64,000 nt of DNA from Moniliella sp. 'wahieum' (GCA_003971905.1 RSEE01000027.1:62001-126000), one strand, 5' to 3'. Shown: positions 24,464 through 37,070, counted from the stretch's first letter. The notes: generated from the letters alone by a model not told the origin. Translations and numbers: made by a program.

Positions 24464-27400
24464 CTACCTCCTTGCTCGTCCAGGGGTAGTGCGCTTGGGG
24501 ATCGAGCCGGCCCAGGGCAAGCGGCTAGAGCCACGGAGCTGCTCGTCGATCGCTTGCGCGCACGCCCGGCCTTCGTGGATGGCCCACACCAATGACTGGC
24601 CCCGACGAGCGTCGCCGCACGCCCAGACGCTCGGCACCGAGGTGCGGAATGGACTGGCACCCTTCGAGTCGGCAGCCAAAATGTTCGAGCGGGCATCCTG
24701 CTTGAGCGCCAACGACTTGATTGCCTCATTCTCCGGACCCAAGAAGCCAAGCGCCAGCAGACACAAGTCACACGGCCACCGCTTCTCCGTCCCGGGCACC
24801 TTGTTCATCTGCCACTTGCCACTCGCGTCCTTCTCCCAGGCAACCTCAACCGTGTGGACAGCGACCAGGTTGTTCTCCGCGTCCTTCTCAAACTTGGTCG
24901 TCGAGATTTGGTAGTGGCGCGGGTCTTGACCATAGTGGTCCGTCACCTCAGTGTGGCCGTAGTCGGTGCGGAAGATGCGAGGCCACTGGGGCCAAGGGTT
25001 GTCGCGCGCGCGCGACGCTGGCGGTTGGGGCAGCAATTCAAAGTTCACCACCGAAGCCGCGCCGTGGCGGACCGAAGTACCAATGCAGTCATTGCCCGTG
25101 TCCACCACCAATGACAATCACATTCTTACCCTTGGCATTGTAGAAGTTGCCGTCCTGCAGCCCCGAATCCAACAGCGACTTGGTGTTGGCACCCAAAAAG
25201 TCCATCGCGAACAGCACCCCGTTCGCGTCGCGGCCATCCACCCGCAAGTCACGCGGCCAGGTGGCGCCCGTAGCAAAGACCAGTGGTCAAACTGCTCAGC
25301 GAGCTCCGCCGCATCCACGTCGCGTCCCACCTCGACGCCACACTGGATATCCACACCTTCGGCTTGGAGCAGCTCGGCACGACGCATGACCACTTCCTTG
25401 TCCAGCTTCATGTTGGGAATGCCATACATGGCCAGACCAAACGGACGGTCGGCGCGTTCAAAGACAGTGACCGAGTGACCCGCCTTGTTCAGTTGATCGG
25501 CACATGCCATCCCAGCCGGACCGGAACCGACAATGGCCACCGTCTTGCCCGTCCGGTGCGTCGGCGGCTGCGGCTTGACCAGGCCCAGTTCAAACGCCTT
25601 GTCAATGATCGCCCGTTCCACCGTCTTGATGCCTACGGGCGATTCGATGATGCCCAACACGCAAGCGCCTTCGCAGGGGCAGGGCACACCCGGCCGGTAA
25701 ACTCGGGGAAGTGTTGGTGGACATTAGCTTCCAGTACGCCTCTTCCCAGCGACCGTTGAATACCAAGTCGTTCCACTTGGGGATCACATTGCTGATCGGG
25801 CAGCCCGTGTCAGATTGGCAGAAGGGCACACCACAGTCCATGCAACGCGCCGTTTGCACCTTCAGCTCGGCATCAGTCAGGCGTTGGACAACTCCTTAAA
25901 GTCCTTGGCGCGCACGTTGGGTTGACGGTACTTCTCCGCGCGACGACGGTACTTTTTGAACCCACGCAGCTTGTCCAACTTGGCTAGCGCCGTCTTGGCC
26001 CTCTCGGCATCCAGCAATGCATCTTCAATGTCCACTTCGGCCGGCTCGGCCTTGGCGGCGGCCGCCTTCTCTTGCTCCTGCTGTTCTTCCTCCAACAGGC
26101 TGACTTGGGAGCTGTGCCGCGACAAGGTACCCAACAAGTCGACGTGGCTCGAGCGTTTCTTCTCAGCCGCAGCCTTGGCCGCCTCCTCCTCCAACACACG
26201 CTTGTAGTCGTACGGCATGACCCGCACAAACCGCGGCAAAAGATGATGGAAGTCGCGGATCACATGCTCGGCCACCGTCGAGCCCGTGTAGTGGCGGTGG
26301 TTCTCAATCAGGTTGCGCAGCTCGGCAATCTCGTGAGGGTCCTTGACCGGGCCCAGCTCAACCATCTCGGTGTTGCACCGCGAGTAGAAGTCGCGGTTCA
26401 TGTCCAGCACATACGCAATCCCGCCACTCATTCCAGCCGCAAAGTTGCGCCCAGTGCTGCCCAGCACGACGACGCGACCGCCCGTCATGTACTCGCACCC
26501 GTGGTCCCCGACTCCTTCCACCACCGCATGCGCCCCGAGTTGCGCACCGCAAAGCGCTCGGCGGCAATCCCACGGAAGTAGGCATTACCCGTCGTTGCAC
26601 CGTACAAGCACGTGTTGCCGATCAGAATGTTCTCCTCTGCCTTGAACGCCGAGTTCTTGGGAGGGTAAATGATCAGGCGGCCGCCCGACATGCCCTTGCC
26701 CACATAGTCGTTCGCATCGCCCTCCAGCTCGAGCGTGATGCCCGGCGCCAAGAACGCACCGCACGACTGACCCGCCGATCCCTTAGCATTGATGTGGATC
26801 GTGTCCCGCGCCAAGCCCTCCTCGCCATACAGCTTGGAGACACGGTAGGACAACGTGGCCCCCAGTGCCCGGTCGGTATTGACCACCTCGCAATCCACTT
26901 GGACCGGCAAGCCCTCCATCAACGCCGGCTCAGCTTCTGAGATGAACTTGTTGTCCATCCGCACGTACAGGCGGTGGTCCTGCTGGCGCACCTTGTACGT
27001 CGCCGCACCCGGACGCAGCTCATGCGCCGGCTTAAGGATCGCGCTCAGGTCCAGCTTGGAGGCCTTGACGTTGCGGCCCGTGTAGTCAGTCTTGAGCAGT
27101 CCGACCGACCCACCATCTCATTGATCGTCCGCAGCCCCAGCTTGGCCATGATCCCCCGCAGCTCCTCGGCCAGGTAGTAGAAAAAGTTGATCACATGCTC
27201 CGGCTGGCCAGCAAACTTTTCACGCAAGTCGGGGTCTTGGGTCGCAATGCCCACTGGGCACGTGTTGAGGTGGCAGTGTGGGCCACCACGCCATCGGCCA
27301 GCTGGAAGTGACCGCCCGACACTTCCACACCACGGTATTCCCGCTCGCCGGCCAACTTGGCCAACGCAAACGGCGCCACCTCCAGCTCCGTCGCCGAGGC

Positions 27401-30400
27401 GGGCATCCGCTTCCGCTCATACAGCAAGTAAGGTTGGATCTGCGCCAAGCCCGCGCCGCTGAGCGTCACCACCGAAGCACCCTGCTCCGTAGCCACGCCA
27501 CTGGTAAAGATACCCAGCTCTTGCGCCAGCAAAGCCACATCCTCCACCAGACCCGCATGGCCTTCGGCAGTCTGGGCAAAGACGTACTGTCCACTGGACG
27601 GAGGTAGGATCCGTCCGTGTCGAGCAGACCGGCCAAGATGGCGCGCTTGGCCTCGGCCGAAGGGAAGGCGTGCAGAGGGATGCGGCGCTCCTTCTTGCCA
27701 AGCAGACCCAGCTCCGCCAGCTTGGCCTCCAACGGGTTCCACCCATCGGCAACGACAGTGTGCTTAAACATGTCGGCACGAGCAAATGTGGTGGAGCCGA
27801 CGAGGTCACCAACGGCGGTCACCTTACGGCTGACCACGGTGAGCTCCGCTGCACCCTCAGGACGCGTCGCGTTCAGCTGCTCCACGTACTTGTGCAGCCA
27901 CACGAGCATTTCGGCATCGATGCAGCCAGCGTAGCACGGTGCGCATCGCCATCGCCCAGCCAAGCGCCCACAAAGTACGCCTCGTCTTGCGCCGTCCGCG
28001 CTTGCGCCTGTGCGCTGGGCGGACGAGGCGGAGCTTGTCGTGCGAGTGGCCAATCAGGTCCCGCCGTCACCTCGAACCGGTCACCGTCCAAGACGAGGCG
28101 GCTCCACAAGGCCGTGGTGCTCCGACAGGAGCAAGCTGTTCACCAGCTGCGCCTGCTCCTCGGACGCCAGCGAGAGTGAGACCTTGTGCAGACCACCACA
28201 GTGCACTCGCTTGCCTCTTGGATCTTTTCCTTGAGGAGAGCAAGACGGCCTTGCAGCTGGGCCCCGACGCGGATAAAGGGCTGCTCGGCCGGCGCGGGCG
28301 ATGCAGGCGCCTTCGACTCTTCGGCCAACACCAGGGCATCGACAGGGCCCAGGGCTACTGTGTCGGCGGCGGGCTCGAGGGCAGGGGTGCCAGGGGCGGT
28401 CGAGGAAGACGCATCGGAACCTTGGTCGCTCTCAAGCTCGGGCATGGTCGTGCCCAGGTCAAAGTGAACGTGGAGAGTGGATGTGCGGTGGATGCAACTG
28501 CTCGGGTCAAACGGCGAGGCGCCAGTTGCATGGGCACGGTGACGGTGCCCGCTGAGCAAGTCCTTGGTGATCATCTCCGAGCTAAGCACAGCCGTCAGGT
28601 CAGTATACCGTCTCATATGGGGAAATGACAACCAACGTACCCGATCTTGTCGTCCATATCGTCTTCGCGGTCCAAGTCTTGACGTCGCCCAGCGATACTA
28701 GGTCGTGCATCATGCACGACGCGCGTGCTCCGCCGCCTGGTCCAGCTTCTTGTCCGACACACAGCGCGTGTAAAACTCGACCGTCTTGTTCTCCACCGTC
28801 GGCTCCACACCCACAGCAGCCAAAGAGAGAATGTGGTCGGGCGTGCACTCAAAGTGCTTCTCTGCACCGTCAATGGTGTAGCTCACCTGGTACATCGTTC
28901 CCGTTTCCACGTCGCCCACCGACATGACCAGGACGGGGTTGTTGCTGTCGTCCAGCAGAGCATCACCCAGGGCAATGTCGCCAATGCGCTTCGTCGCACC
29001 ACCAACGGTGCGCACCAGCGTATCGACACCCAAGCACTTGCGCATCATGATGCACCCCATAGCAATCAGAGGAGTGGTGGCAAACCCATACTCTTCGGCA
29101 CCCAGCAGCGTAGCAATGGCCAAGTCGCGACCGGTACGCAACTGACCGTCAGTCTGCACTGTACACGGCCACGCAGGTCGTTCAACACCAGCGTCTGGTG
29201 CGTCTCGGCCAGACCCAACTCCCAGGGCAGACCGGCGTACTTGATGCCAGTCCAGCGCGACGCACCTGTACCACCGTCGTGACCCGAGACCAGCACATGG
29301 TCCGCCTTGGCCTTGGCCACACCCGCTGCCACAATCCCCACACCCACTTCGGATACAAGCTTGACGCTCACCCGTGCGCGCGGGTTGGCACACTTGAGGT
29401 CGTAGATGAGCTGCTTCAAGTCCTCAATCGAGTAAATGTCGTGATGGGGAGGAGGGGAAATAAGACCGACGCCGGCAGTCGAGTGACGCGTACGCGCAAT
29501 CGACGGCGACACCTTGTGGCCCGGCAGCTCTCCACCTCACCCGGCTTGGCACCCTGCGCCATCTTGATCTGCAGCTCGTCACTGTCGGCAAGGTAGTGGA
29601 CGTGACGCCAAATCGGCCGGATGCAACCTGCTTGATCTTGGACCGCAGCGAGTCGCCATTGGGGAGCGGGATGGAGCGTTCGGCATCCTCACCACCCTCA
29701 CCCGTGTTGATTTGCCGCCGAGACGGTTCATGGCAATGGCCAAGGCCGAGTGAGCTTCCATCGAGATGGAGCCGTACGACATGGCACCAGTGCAGAACCG
29801 CTGCACAATCTCCGTCCAGGGCTCGACTTGGTCCACCGGGATGGCACGCACCTTGCTCAAGTCAAAGTCGAGCAAACCACGAAGAGTGGTGGCCTTGATG
29901 GATTGAGTGGCCTGCTTGCTGTACTGGTCCCAGGCAAACTGGTTCTTTTCCCGCGCCGCATCTTGCAAGTTGGCAATGGAAACGGGGTCATTCACGTGCG
30001 CTTCACCTCCATCGCGCCAGTGGTACTCGCCACTCTCGGCCATCACAGGGGGCAGAACCGTGTCCTGCGAGGGCCAGCCGCGGTTGTGGAACTCAAACGC
30101 GTCCATGGCCATCAGTTCAAACGTGATCCCTTGATACGGCTCGCCGTGCCGGCAAAGCAACGATCAATCACCGAATTGTCCACACCGAGTGCTTCGAAAT
30201 CTGCGCACCCTTGTACGATGCCAGCGTCGAGATGCCCATCTTGGACATCACCTTCAGAATCCCGCCATCGACACCGTGCAGCCAATTGTCAACCGCCGTT
30301 TCGAGCGTAATGTTCCTTGATCAAGCCCTCGCGGTGGACCTTGGCCATCACCTCAATCGCAAGCCAAGGGCAGATGGCGGCGGCCATAGCCAGTCAGAGC

Positions 30401-32701
30401 GCAGAAGTGGTGCACCTCCCGTGCCTCAGAAGTCTCAATCATCAGGGCCACCTTGGTACGCGCCTTGTTGCGGATCAGGTGGTGATGCACTCCCCCGATG
30501 GCCACGAGCGAGCTGAGGGCAACCCGCTCTGCGTGACCGCACGGTCGACAAAACCACAATGGTGTAGCCCTCGGAATGGCAGCGCTGGCTTCGGCACAGA
30601 TGCGGTCAATCGTCCGTTCGTACCCGCAATGCCATCGGCCTTGGGGAAGGTAATGTCAATCACCTTGGTCTTCCAGTCCTCGACAGCCTCGTGGATGCGC
30701 TGATCGCGTTCATTTGCTCAATCTTCAGCATAGGCGAGGGAAGCAAGAGGCGGTGAGCCTGCTTCGGGTTCATCTCCAGCAAGTTGCCCTCTGGGCCGAC
30801 ATAGGTCTCCAGCGACATGACCACCGACTCACGAATCGGGTCAATCGGAGGGTTGGTCACCTGCGCAAACAGTTGGCGGAAGTACTCATACACCTGCCGC
30901 GGAGCATCAGCAATGCACGCCAACGGTGCGTCGTTGCCCATCGAGCCAAGGGCTTCCTTGCCAGACGCGCCCATGGGCAGCATAAGCAAACTGATTGCTC
31001 ATTGGTGTAGCCAGCCGCCTGATGCGCGGATCGGTGCTGAGGGTCGTCGCGTCGAGCTCGGGGGCGATGGAGCGTTGGCACGGGTACGGCTGCAAATGTC
31101 GGGCAGTGCAGCAGCTGCGCTTCGAGCCACGCAGCAAAATCGGCCGACTGCGCAGTGGTCATCTTCAGCTCCTTGTCATCGACCAGTCGGCCCTCCTTGG
31201 TGTCCACCAAGAGCATCCGCCCGGCTGCAACCGGCCCTTGGCCAGCACTGTCGCCGGATCAATGTGGATCGTGCCCACCTCGGACGCGCAAATCATAATG
31301 TCATCGTCGGTGATGACGTACCGGCACGGCCGCAAACCGTTGCGGTCCAAGTTGGCGCCACAGAAGCGGCCATCCGAGAAGGCAAACAAGCAGGTCCATC
31401 CCAAGGTTCGGTCATGCAGGCCGCCCAGCGGTAAAACGCAACCTTCTCCGGCTCCATCTGGTCCTGCTTGCCTTGCCATGCTTCGGGAATGAGCAGCATG
31501 ATCGCTTGCGGTAGCGTCAACACGCCATTGACCACCAACAGTTCCAGCACATTGTCAAATCCGGCCGAGTCCGATCCTCCCGGTTCAATGATCGGGTAGA
31601 GGCGGTCGAGGTCGGTGCCAAACACTTCGGAGCGAAGCATGCCTTCACGCGCACGCATCCAGTTTTGTTGCCGCGGATCGTGTTGATTTCACTGGTGGCA
31701 AAGCGTCAGTACAGCAGAACATCAGTAGTGCAAGAGGGGAAGGTGCGCACCATTGTGGGCGCCCATCGCATTGGTTGGGCACGGTCCCAAGAGGGGAAAG
31801 TGTTGGTCGAGAAACGCGAGTGCACCAACGCAAAGTGCGACTCGTAACGGGCGTTGAGTAGGTCATAGTAGTAGTCGTACACCTGCCGGGGCGCGAGCTG
31901 GCCCTTATAGACAATGTTGCTCGGAGAGAGAGAGCAGATGTAGAACCAGTTGGCCAGCCCAATCTTGTGCGTGGCCGACTTGCGCAGCACATACAGTTGG
32001 CGATTGAAGTTCTTTTCATCAAATGCAGCCTCAGTTTGTGCGGCGCCGAACCAGGACCATAGTGCTCCTTGGCCACAACGAAGGGCTGGAGGGTCTTGGG
32101 TTCCTTGCTGAGAGCCGCTGGGCCAAGGATGGAGTTGTCGACACTAACATTGCGCCAGCACAGGACACGCAGCCCTACCGAGTCCGCGACCGACTCAAAG
32201 ATCTTTTGGTGGTCCGCGCGCAGTCGGTCGTCCTTGGGAGTAAAGAAGACGTTGCCCACCGCGTACTGGCCCTCGGGGGGAAGCGTGATGCGAAGTCCAT
32301 CTCCAGCTCGCGCCGGAAGAACGAGTCGGGGATGCCGGTCATGCAGCCAGCGCCGTCACCATCGCGCGCGTCGGCGCCTGTGGCACCGCGATGGGTCATG
32401 TTGCAGAGAACAAACTTGGCATCCGACACAATCTTGTGGCTCGGCTTGCCCTTGATGTGGCAAATGAAACCCACACCGCAGCTGTCCTTCTCGTTTTCGG
32501 GATCGTACAGGCCCTGGGCAGCCGGGAGCGAATCGCCGCCGTAGGACGCGAGCGGATGATATTGTGGAAGCCATTGTCGTCCAGGTTGGCCGAGGTGGTC
32601 ACCTCGGCGTGGTGGTCGCCCCGCGGAGGAGCGACGAGGGGGTCGTTCAGGTCGGGCTGTTGGGGCTGCACGGGCAGGGCGTCGACGCGGACGGCGACCA
32701 T
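24464..32701 (-). CDS. GLT1: glutamate synthase [NADH], fused large and small domains, with intein
   Basis: Converts glutamine and 2-oxoglutarate to two glutamates using NADH. Order from 32701: short leader; Ntn glutaminase starting at catalytic Cys (codon 32480-32478) in [57 protein letters not shown]; the central domain with [12 protein letters not shown]-type remnants near 30970; FMN site and [20 protein letters not shown] near 29230-29290; GCIMMRKC then, after the intein, [20 protein letters not shown]; the GXGXG beta-helix domain ([32 protein letters not shown]). The beta part has [88 protein letters not shown] and a C-terminal [20 protein letters not shown]. About 2,160 residues once the intein is removed, the usual fungal length. 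More than a dozen single-base frame changes; no introns seen. Confidence 0.96.
27276..29036 (-). other. full-length intein with LAGLIDADG endonuclease inside GLT1
   Basis: In-frame protein-splicing element of about 587 codons inside GLT1. The N-terminal splice residue is Cys (codon 29036-29034) right after [24 protein letters not shown] is a Hint block A, and [13 protein letters not shown] is block B with its TxxH. A variable linker follows (about 28140-28640). The homing endonuclease part has two LAGLIDADG helices, [14 protein letters not shown] near 28000 and [15 protein letters not shown] near 27600-27645. The C-terminal block [21 protein letters not shown] leads into the +1 Cys of CHLNTCPVG (codon 27275-27273). 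The penultimate His is present; the expected terminal Asn codon AAC is read as AC (27277-27276), a one-base loss at the junction. GLT1 inteins are known in some other fungi; the fit to class-1 splicing is from the visible blocks. Confidence 0.93.
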
Positions 32702-34345
32702 GGTAACTCGCGGGCGGCGACGGGGGGTGGCGGGGCGGGACAGAAGGAGGCGGTGGGGACGGGGGGGGAGGGGGTGGAGGACGAAAGGAGGAGCAGTCCA
32801 GCGGCTGGACGCAGCGCAGCGGTGGTTACGCCGCTACTCTTTATACGACGGGAGAGAAAACTCGCATTCCAGCCACGGCAGTCTCCGTGCAACGCCATTA
32901 TTAATGGGGCGGCACGGCGCCAGTCTCCCGTGTGGGCCGGAGCTGCATCCGCAGGCTCCCGCACGGCGCGGCACAGTGGGCGCTTGGCCCCCCGCGCAGG
33001 GCGGAGCATGGCGTCAGTGTGTGACGCCGCCGGTGCATGGCGCCAGTGTGTGACGCAGCCAGTGCCCGCCGCCGAGAGCCAGCACGGCGGCAGCCCCGCC
33101 CCGCGCCCCGCAGGCAGCCAGCGTCGCCGTGTGCATAGTCGGTGCCCACCCATCCGCACCGCTCGAACTCAACCGGCGGTTGCGTCGCCCTGTGTGGACG
33201 CGCACGCCCACCCCGTCTTTCCAGGTGCTAGACTCACCGGCACCCGCCCCTCCCCCTCCCGGGCCCACACACTGCCACAGTCCAGCGGGGGGGTGAAAAG
33301 ACATGGCTTCCAGCCGCCCATGCTTCCGGCTGGACCATGATGAGTTTGGTTGTGGGCACGCTTTACTCCTGAGAAGATGGTAGTGCCAAAGGGGAGGGGG
33401 GGGGGGGCCATGTGTATTGCGTCGCACTGGCAACCTCGAGCTCTCGAGCGTTTTGAAGCTGGACGCCTGGCGTGTGGATGGAGCATGCTGTATTGTGCCA
33501 ACCTCCTTTGTCCTTGCACAGACTGGCTGGACAAAGTCCCGACGGCTACTGCGTCTCCGTCTTTACGTACACACCCACCAATGCGGGGCAGAGCAGCATG
33601 GTGCACCGGTGCACTCTCACAGATGTCAGAGTCGCAGCTGTCGCTACTGTCCCCGCAATACAAGCCTCGTTAATCATTGCCCTCCTTAATCATCCCCGCA
33701 CCCGGGAAAATACATCTCCGCTGGCCTGAATTCTAAAAGGACTGCCCCCCCAAGGCCCAAGGCTAGGGCGCTAAGGCCAAATTACGCCCTAATTATTAAT
33801 GGCTATCCCTTCCATATACTCGCACTGTAGGAAGCCTATCTAGTCCGAGTCATAACCTCAAGGGCCCACGGGCTCGTTTTTACCATGGAGCTGAGGCTGA
33901 GTGCGGTGACCGGTGAGATCACCTCTGAGAGCCCTGCTCACGGACTTTTGTCCTATCCAACCCTACGGGGCTGTTGCAGGTTGTTGTTGTCCACACTATA
34001 GTCCGCTTCACCAGGCGACGACTGGTTGATGCGCCAGGACGAGAACTGCCTGGCCCCGGGCCGCACCATAATTCCGGACGGTCACCGGCTGTTGCGGAAC
34101 TAGCCCGAAATCCGTGCCTGTCCGTACCCCAGTACGGTGGCCACCAGCGCCACAACTTGTGCGCTTTCGGACCGGGATCTATCGATCTATCTACTGCCGG
34201 GATGTTGAAAACCACACAAAGAGTGCATTCGAGCCCCCCCCACTCCAGGTGAGGTGGGGCGAGATGAACTGGCCAAAAAGGAGTAGTTGGGACCCGGTAA
34301 CCGGGAACCACCGGGACCAGCTCTTGGGTTCTGGCGTGTCACAAG
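32702..34345. other. GLT1 promoter side and spacer to ADE12
   Basis: No gene supported. Immediately upstream of GLT1 lies GC-rich sequence including a 29-bp tandem duplication (separate entry). The half near 33740-33900 is less GC-rich. The 3' end of the adenylosuccinate synthetase gene is at 34346. Open frames in 33000-34300 have no protein-like features. Confidence 0.4.
33006..33063. repeat. 29-bp tandem duplication upstream of GLT1
   Basis: Two adjacent 29-bp units, each starting GCATGGCG and containing CAGTGTGTGACGC, at 33006-33034 and 33035-33063, matching at 26 of 29 positions. It lies about 305 bp upstream of the GLT1 start codon, so it could be a doubled regulatory site; that role is speculation. 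Confidence 0.75.
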
Positions 34346-35728
34346 TTACACCTGCCGGTGGATATCATGCTCTTCCCGACCAGGCCCAACGCCAATGTAC
34401 TCAATTGGCACTCCGAGGAACTTCTCGCAGAACTCAATGTACTTCTTGCAGTTGACGGGCAATTGGTCGTACTCGGTATCTTCGAGATGTCCGTCTTCCA
34501 GCCGGGCAGGTCTCGTACTTGACCTAACCTGAGCCAGCAACTCCAAGTCTGCGGGAAGGAAGCCAGTTCGACGCCATCGTATAGTAGGCCACGCCCACCT
34601 TGAGCTCCTCCAAGACGTCGAGAACGTCGAGCTTGGTGAGGTTGAGGCTGTCGTACCCATTGATCATATGCGAGTACTCATCACCACCAGTCCAGCCAGC
34701 CGCACCGGCGACGACGGCCGGTCGTCACACCCCATTCCGCACCCACCTCTTGCAAGTGGACACCAGTCTCATTGAGCTGCTCGGTAGGGAAGGGGCCTGC
34801 GCCGACACGGGTGGTGTACGCCTTCATCACACCAATCGTCTTGCCCACCAGTTTGGGGGGATGCCAAGGCCAGTGCACACCCCGCCAATAGCCGTCGAGG
34901 ACGAGGTGACGTAAGGGTAGGTACCATAGTCAATGTCGAGCATCAACGCATTGGCGCCCTCGACGAGCACACGGCGGTTCTGTGCCAACGCAGTGTGGAT
35001 AAAGGTGACACCATCGACGACAAAGGGGCGCAGACGCTCGGCAAACGCACGGTACCGGGCAATCTCACCCTCCGTGTCGTACTCAAAGTGACCATAGCGC
35101 TTAAACCGGCCTTCAACCAGGTTACGGAACTTGGTCGCAAACAAGTCTTGGTCATACAGGTGGTGCACACGGAGGCCCGAGCGCGAAGCCTTGGAACCGT
35201 ACGCTGGCCCAATCCCTTCTTGGTGGTGCCGATGCTGCTGCCACCCAGCTCGACTTCCTTCAAGCCATCGACAACCTGGTGAAAGTCAAACACCAGGTGC
35301 GCACGGTCCGACACAAACAGCCGGCCACTCACGTCGAGACCCTTCTTCTCCAGCGTGTCGAGCTCAGCAAAAAACGAGGGCACATGCACCACCACCCCGA
35401 CCCGATAAACCCGGCACAGCGCGGGTTGACCAGGCCCGAGGGCAGCAGGTGGAAATCAAACTTGGTCTTGACCTTGTCGGGACCCACGTGGGCCACAATG
35501 GTATGGCCAGCGTTGTTGCCGCCAGCGCAGCGAGCGCACACGTCCATGGCACCAGCAAGGATGTCACAGAGCTTGCCTGCAGAGCAAGGAAGGAGTCAGG
35601 AGAGGGGCGGGGGGATAGGGAGTGGGGGAGGGACTGACCTTTGCCCTCGTCGCCCCATTGGGCCCGAGGACAACGCTGGCGCGGCCCTCCTGGGCGCCGG
35701 AGGCGGCGGTGGCCGGGAGATGGGACAT
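34346..35728 (-). CDS. ADE12: adenylosuccinate synthetase
   Basis: Catalyses IMP + aspartate + GTP to adenylosuccinate, first committed step to AMP. Exon 1 starts [20 protein letters not shown] at 35728 and reaches the phosphate-binding QWGDEGKG. An intron at 35577-35638 (GTCAGT donor, CTGCAG end) joins to GKLCDILAG then [18 protein letters not shown]. Later blocks: [23 protein letters not shown], the IGTTKKG(I)[10 protein letters not shown] block, [90 protein letters not shown] and [15 protein letters not shown] stop at 34346 closes the frame, giving about 430 residues, the normal family size. Frame changes near 35690, 35400, 35200, 34870, 34720 and 34520 are present. The last 10 residues are uncertain because of a possible shift. 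Confidence 0.95.
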
Positions 35729-36257
35729 GGCACAGGGGCTGGGCAGGGCTCCAGCAAGGGGGCAAGTGCGGTTGACCACGAAGGTAGCCAGAAAACCAAG
35801 CAGAAGGCCGGGGGCGGCCGCTCCTTTTATTGGCCAGCCGCGCGTGTCTTCGCTTTGTTGGCTGCGCAGGAGCAGCAGCCGCCGCGCCCGAGGACCGCTG
35901 AGCGGCGAGGACCGGTGACGCGTGGCAAGTGGCAGCGGCGGGGTCCGGGACACTGGCGGGGTGCGGGTGCGGACTTATTTGCGTGGGTGCCTTTGGGCTC
36001 GGCAACGGCAGGCAACGCCGGGCAACCGCCGGCGCAGCGCCAGCCAGCGCTGCAGCGGCGTGCGTGTGCCCAATCCTTACTAGTTACTCCATATTCCATG
36101 CCGATGCTTATCGATGCGTCGCCCATCCCGCCATTCCGCCCCTCGTGGCTGAGCGGAATGGCAGCACCCACCCATCGGAATTCGACATCCCCCAAGCGGC
36201 CCCAACCCACACCCTTCCTGCCCCACGGCCCGTGGGTGGCCCACCCAGGTTTACATG
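35729..36257. other. spacer ADE12-SDH4
   Basis: Promoter region of the minus-strand adenylosuccinate synthetase gene and 3' side of SDH4. Long forward frames here (for example 35279-36364) are GC-driven shadows with no protein-like composition. No gene supported. Confidence 0.4.
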
Positions 36258-37070
36258 CTACACCTCCAGTCCCCCATGGCCGGTCTCCCTTCCGCCCGTC
36301 CACCGGCTGGCCACCTGCATGCCCCATCTCGGCTCACCCGCACACACATCCATACCCACCATAGCCACCCGTGCATTGCAATCGATCCCTTCCCTGACCT
36401 TAGCGGTCCACGCGCGTGCAATCGTCTCGGTCAGACCAATGTCGTTGGTGTTGAGCTCTGGGAGGCGCAATGCGGTCAGTCGCAGCCCACCAGCACCAAC
36501 ACGGAAAGCACGTACCATACAGGCCATACAGCGCCGCTGCCGAGGTGGCGCGCCAGGTCCAGGACAAAAACGCCGCCAGTTTGGGCGTCTTGCGCTTGGG
36601 AAGTAGTCAAACAGCACCTGGCTCACACCATAGTGTGCGTGAATGACAAGCGCGAGCGACAGCGCGCCATCCCGCGCCCGACGCACCGTGCTTGACGGTC
36701 GACGCCGTGATGAGCGGGACCAAGGAAACGGCGACCACCCTCAAACGTCCACTCGTACGAGCCGTGCGCCGCGTTCGAAGGCGGGTACTCGGTCGGCTCG
36801 TTCACCGTCCCCTTAATGTAGGACGCGCGCGGGACTTGGGACGCCTGCACTTGGCGGTACGCCGCTACGGGTAGGACACGCCCAAACCATGCCAACGGTC
36901 AGTACACAGCACGAATCGCACATACGGCCCAGCCAGCGTTCAGCACCACGGGGGCGAGGGGACAAGACGCACCGTAGCAAACGAGCGGGACGACCCGCCG
37001 GCCAGCAAGCGCAGGTGAGGCTGTTGGCAAGCGAGGCCAAGCGGAGAGGAGCGTTGACGTTGGCGAGCAT
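36258..37070 (-). CDS. SDH4: succinate dehydrogenase membrane anchor subunit (CybS)
   Basis: Membrane anchor of complex II in the inner mitochondrial membrane. Exon 1 starts MLANVNAPLRLASLANSL at 37070, a mitochondrial presequence, ending GGSSRSFAT. An intron follows with GTGCGT donor (about 36970), TACTGAC branch and CCCGTAG end (about 36870). Exon 2 gives AAYRQVQASQVPRASYIKGT, VNEPTEYPPSNAAHGSYEWT, FEG, then in shifted frames VVAVSLVPLITAS, ALALVIHAHYGVSQVLFDYF (heme-ligand-type His region), PKRKTPKLAAFLSWTWRATS, AALYGLY and LNTNDIGLTETIARAW, the conserved C-terminal block of SdhD. At least four frame changes (about 36868, 36745, 36690, 36590). The true stop may lie soon after ETIARAW (about 36400); the frame as read stays open to 36258. 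Confidence 0.85.

Noticed and set aside
35279-36364. 361-codon plus-strand frame
   Set aside because: Runs antisense through adenylosuccinate synthetase exon 1 and GC-rich promoter DNA; composition is not protein-like.
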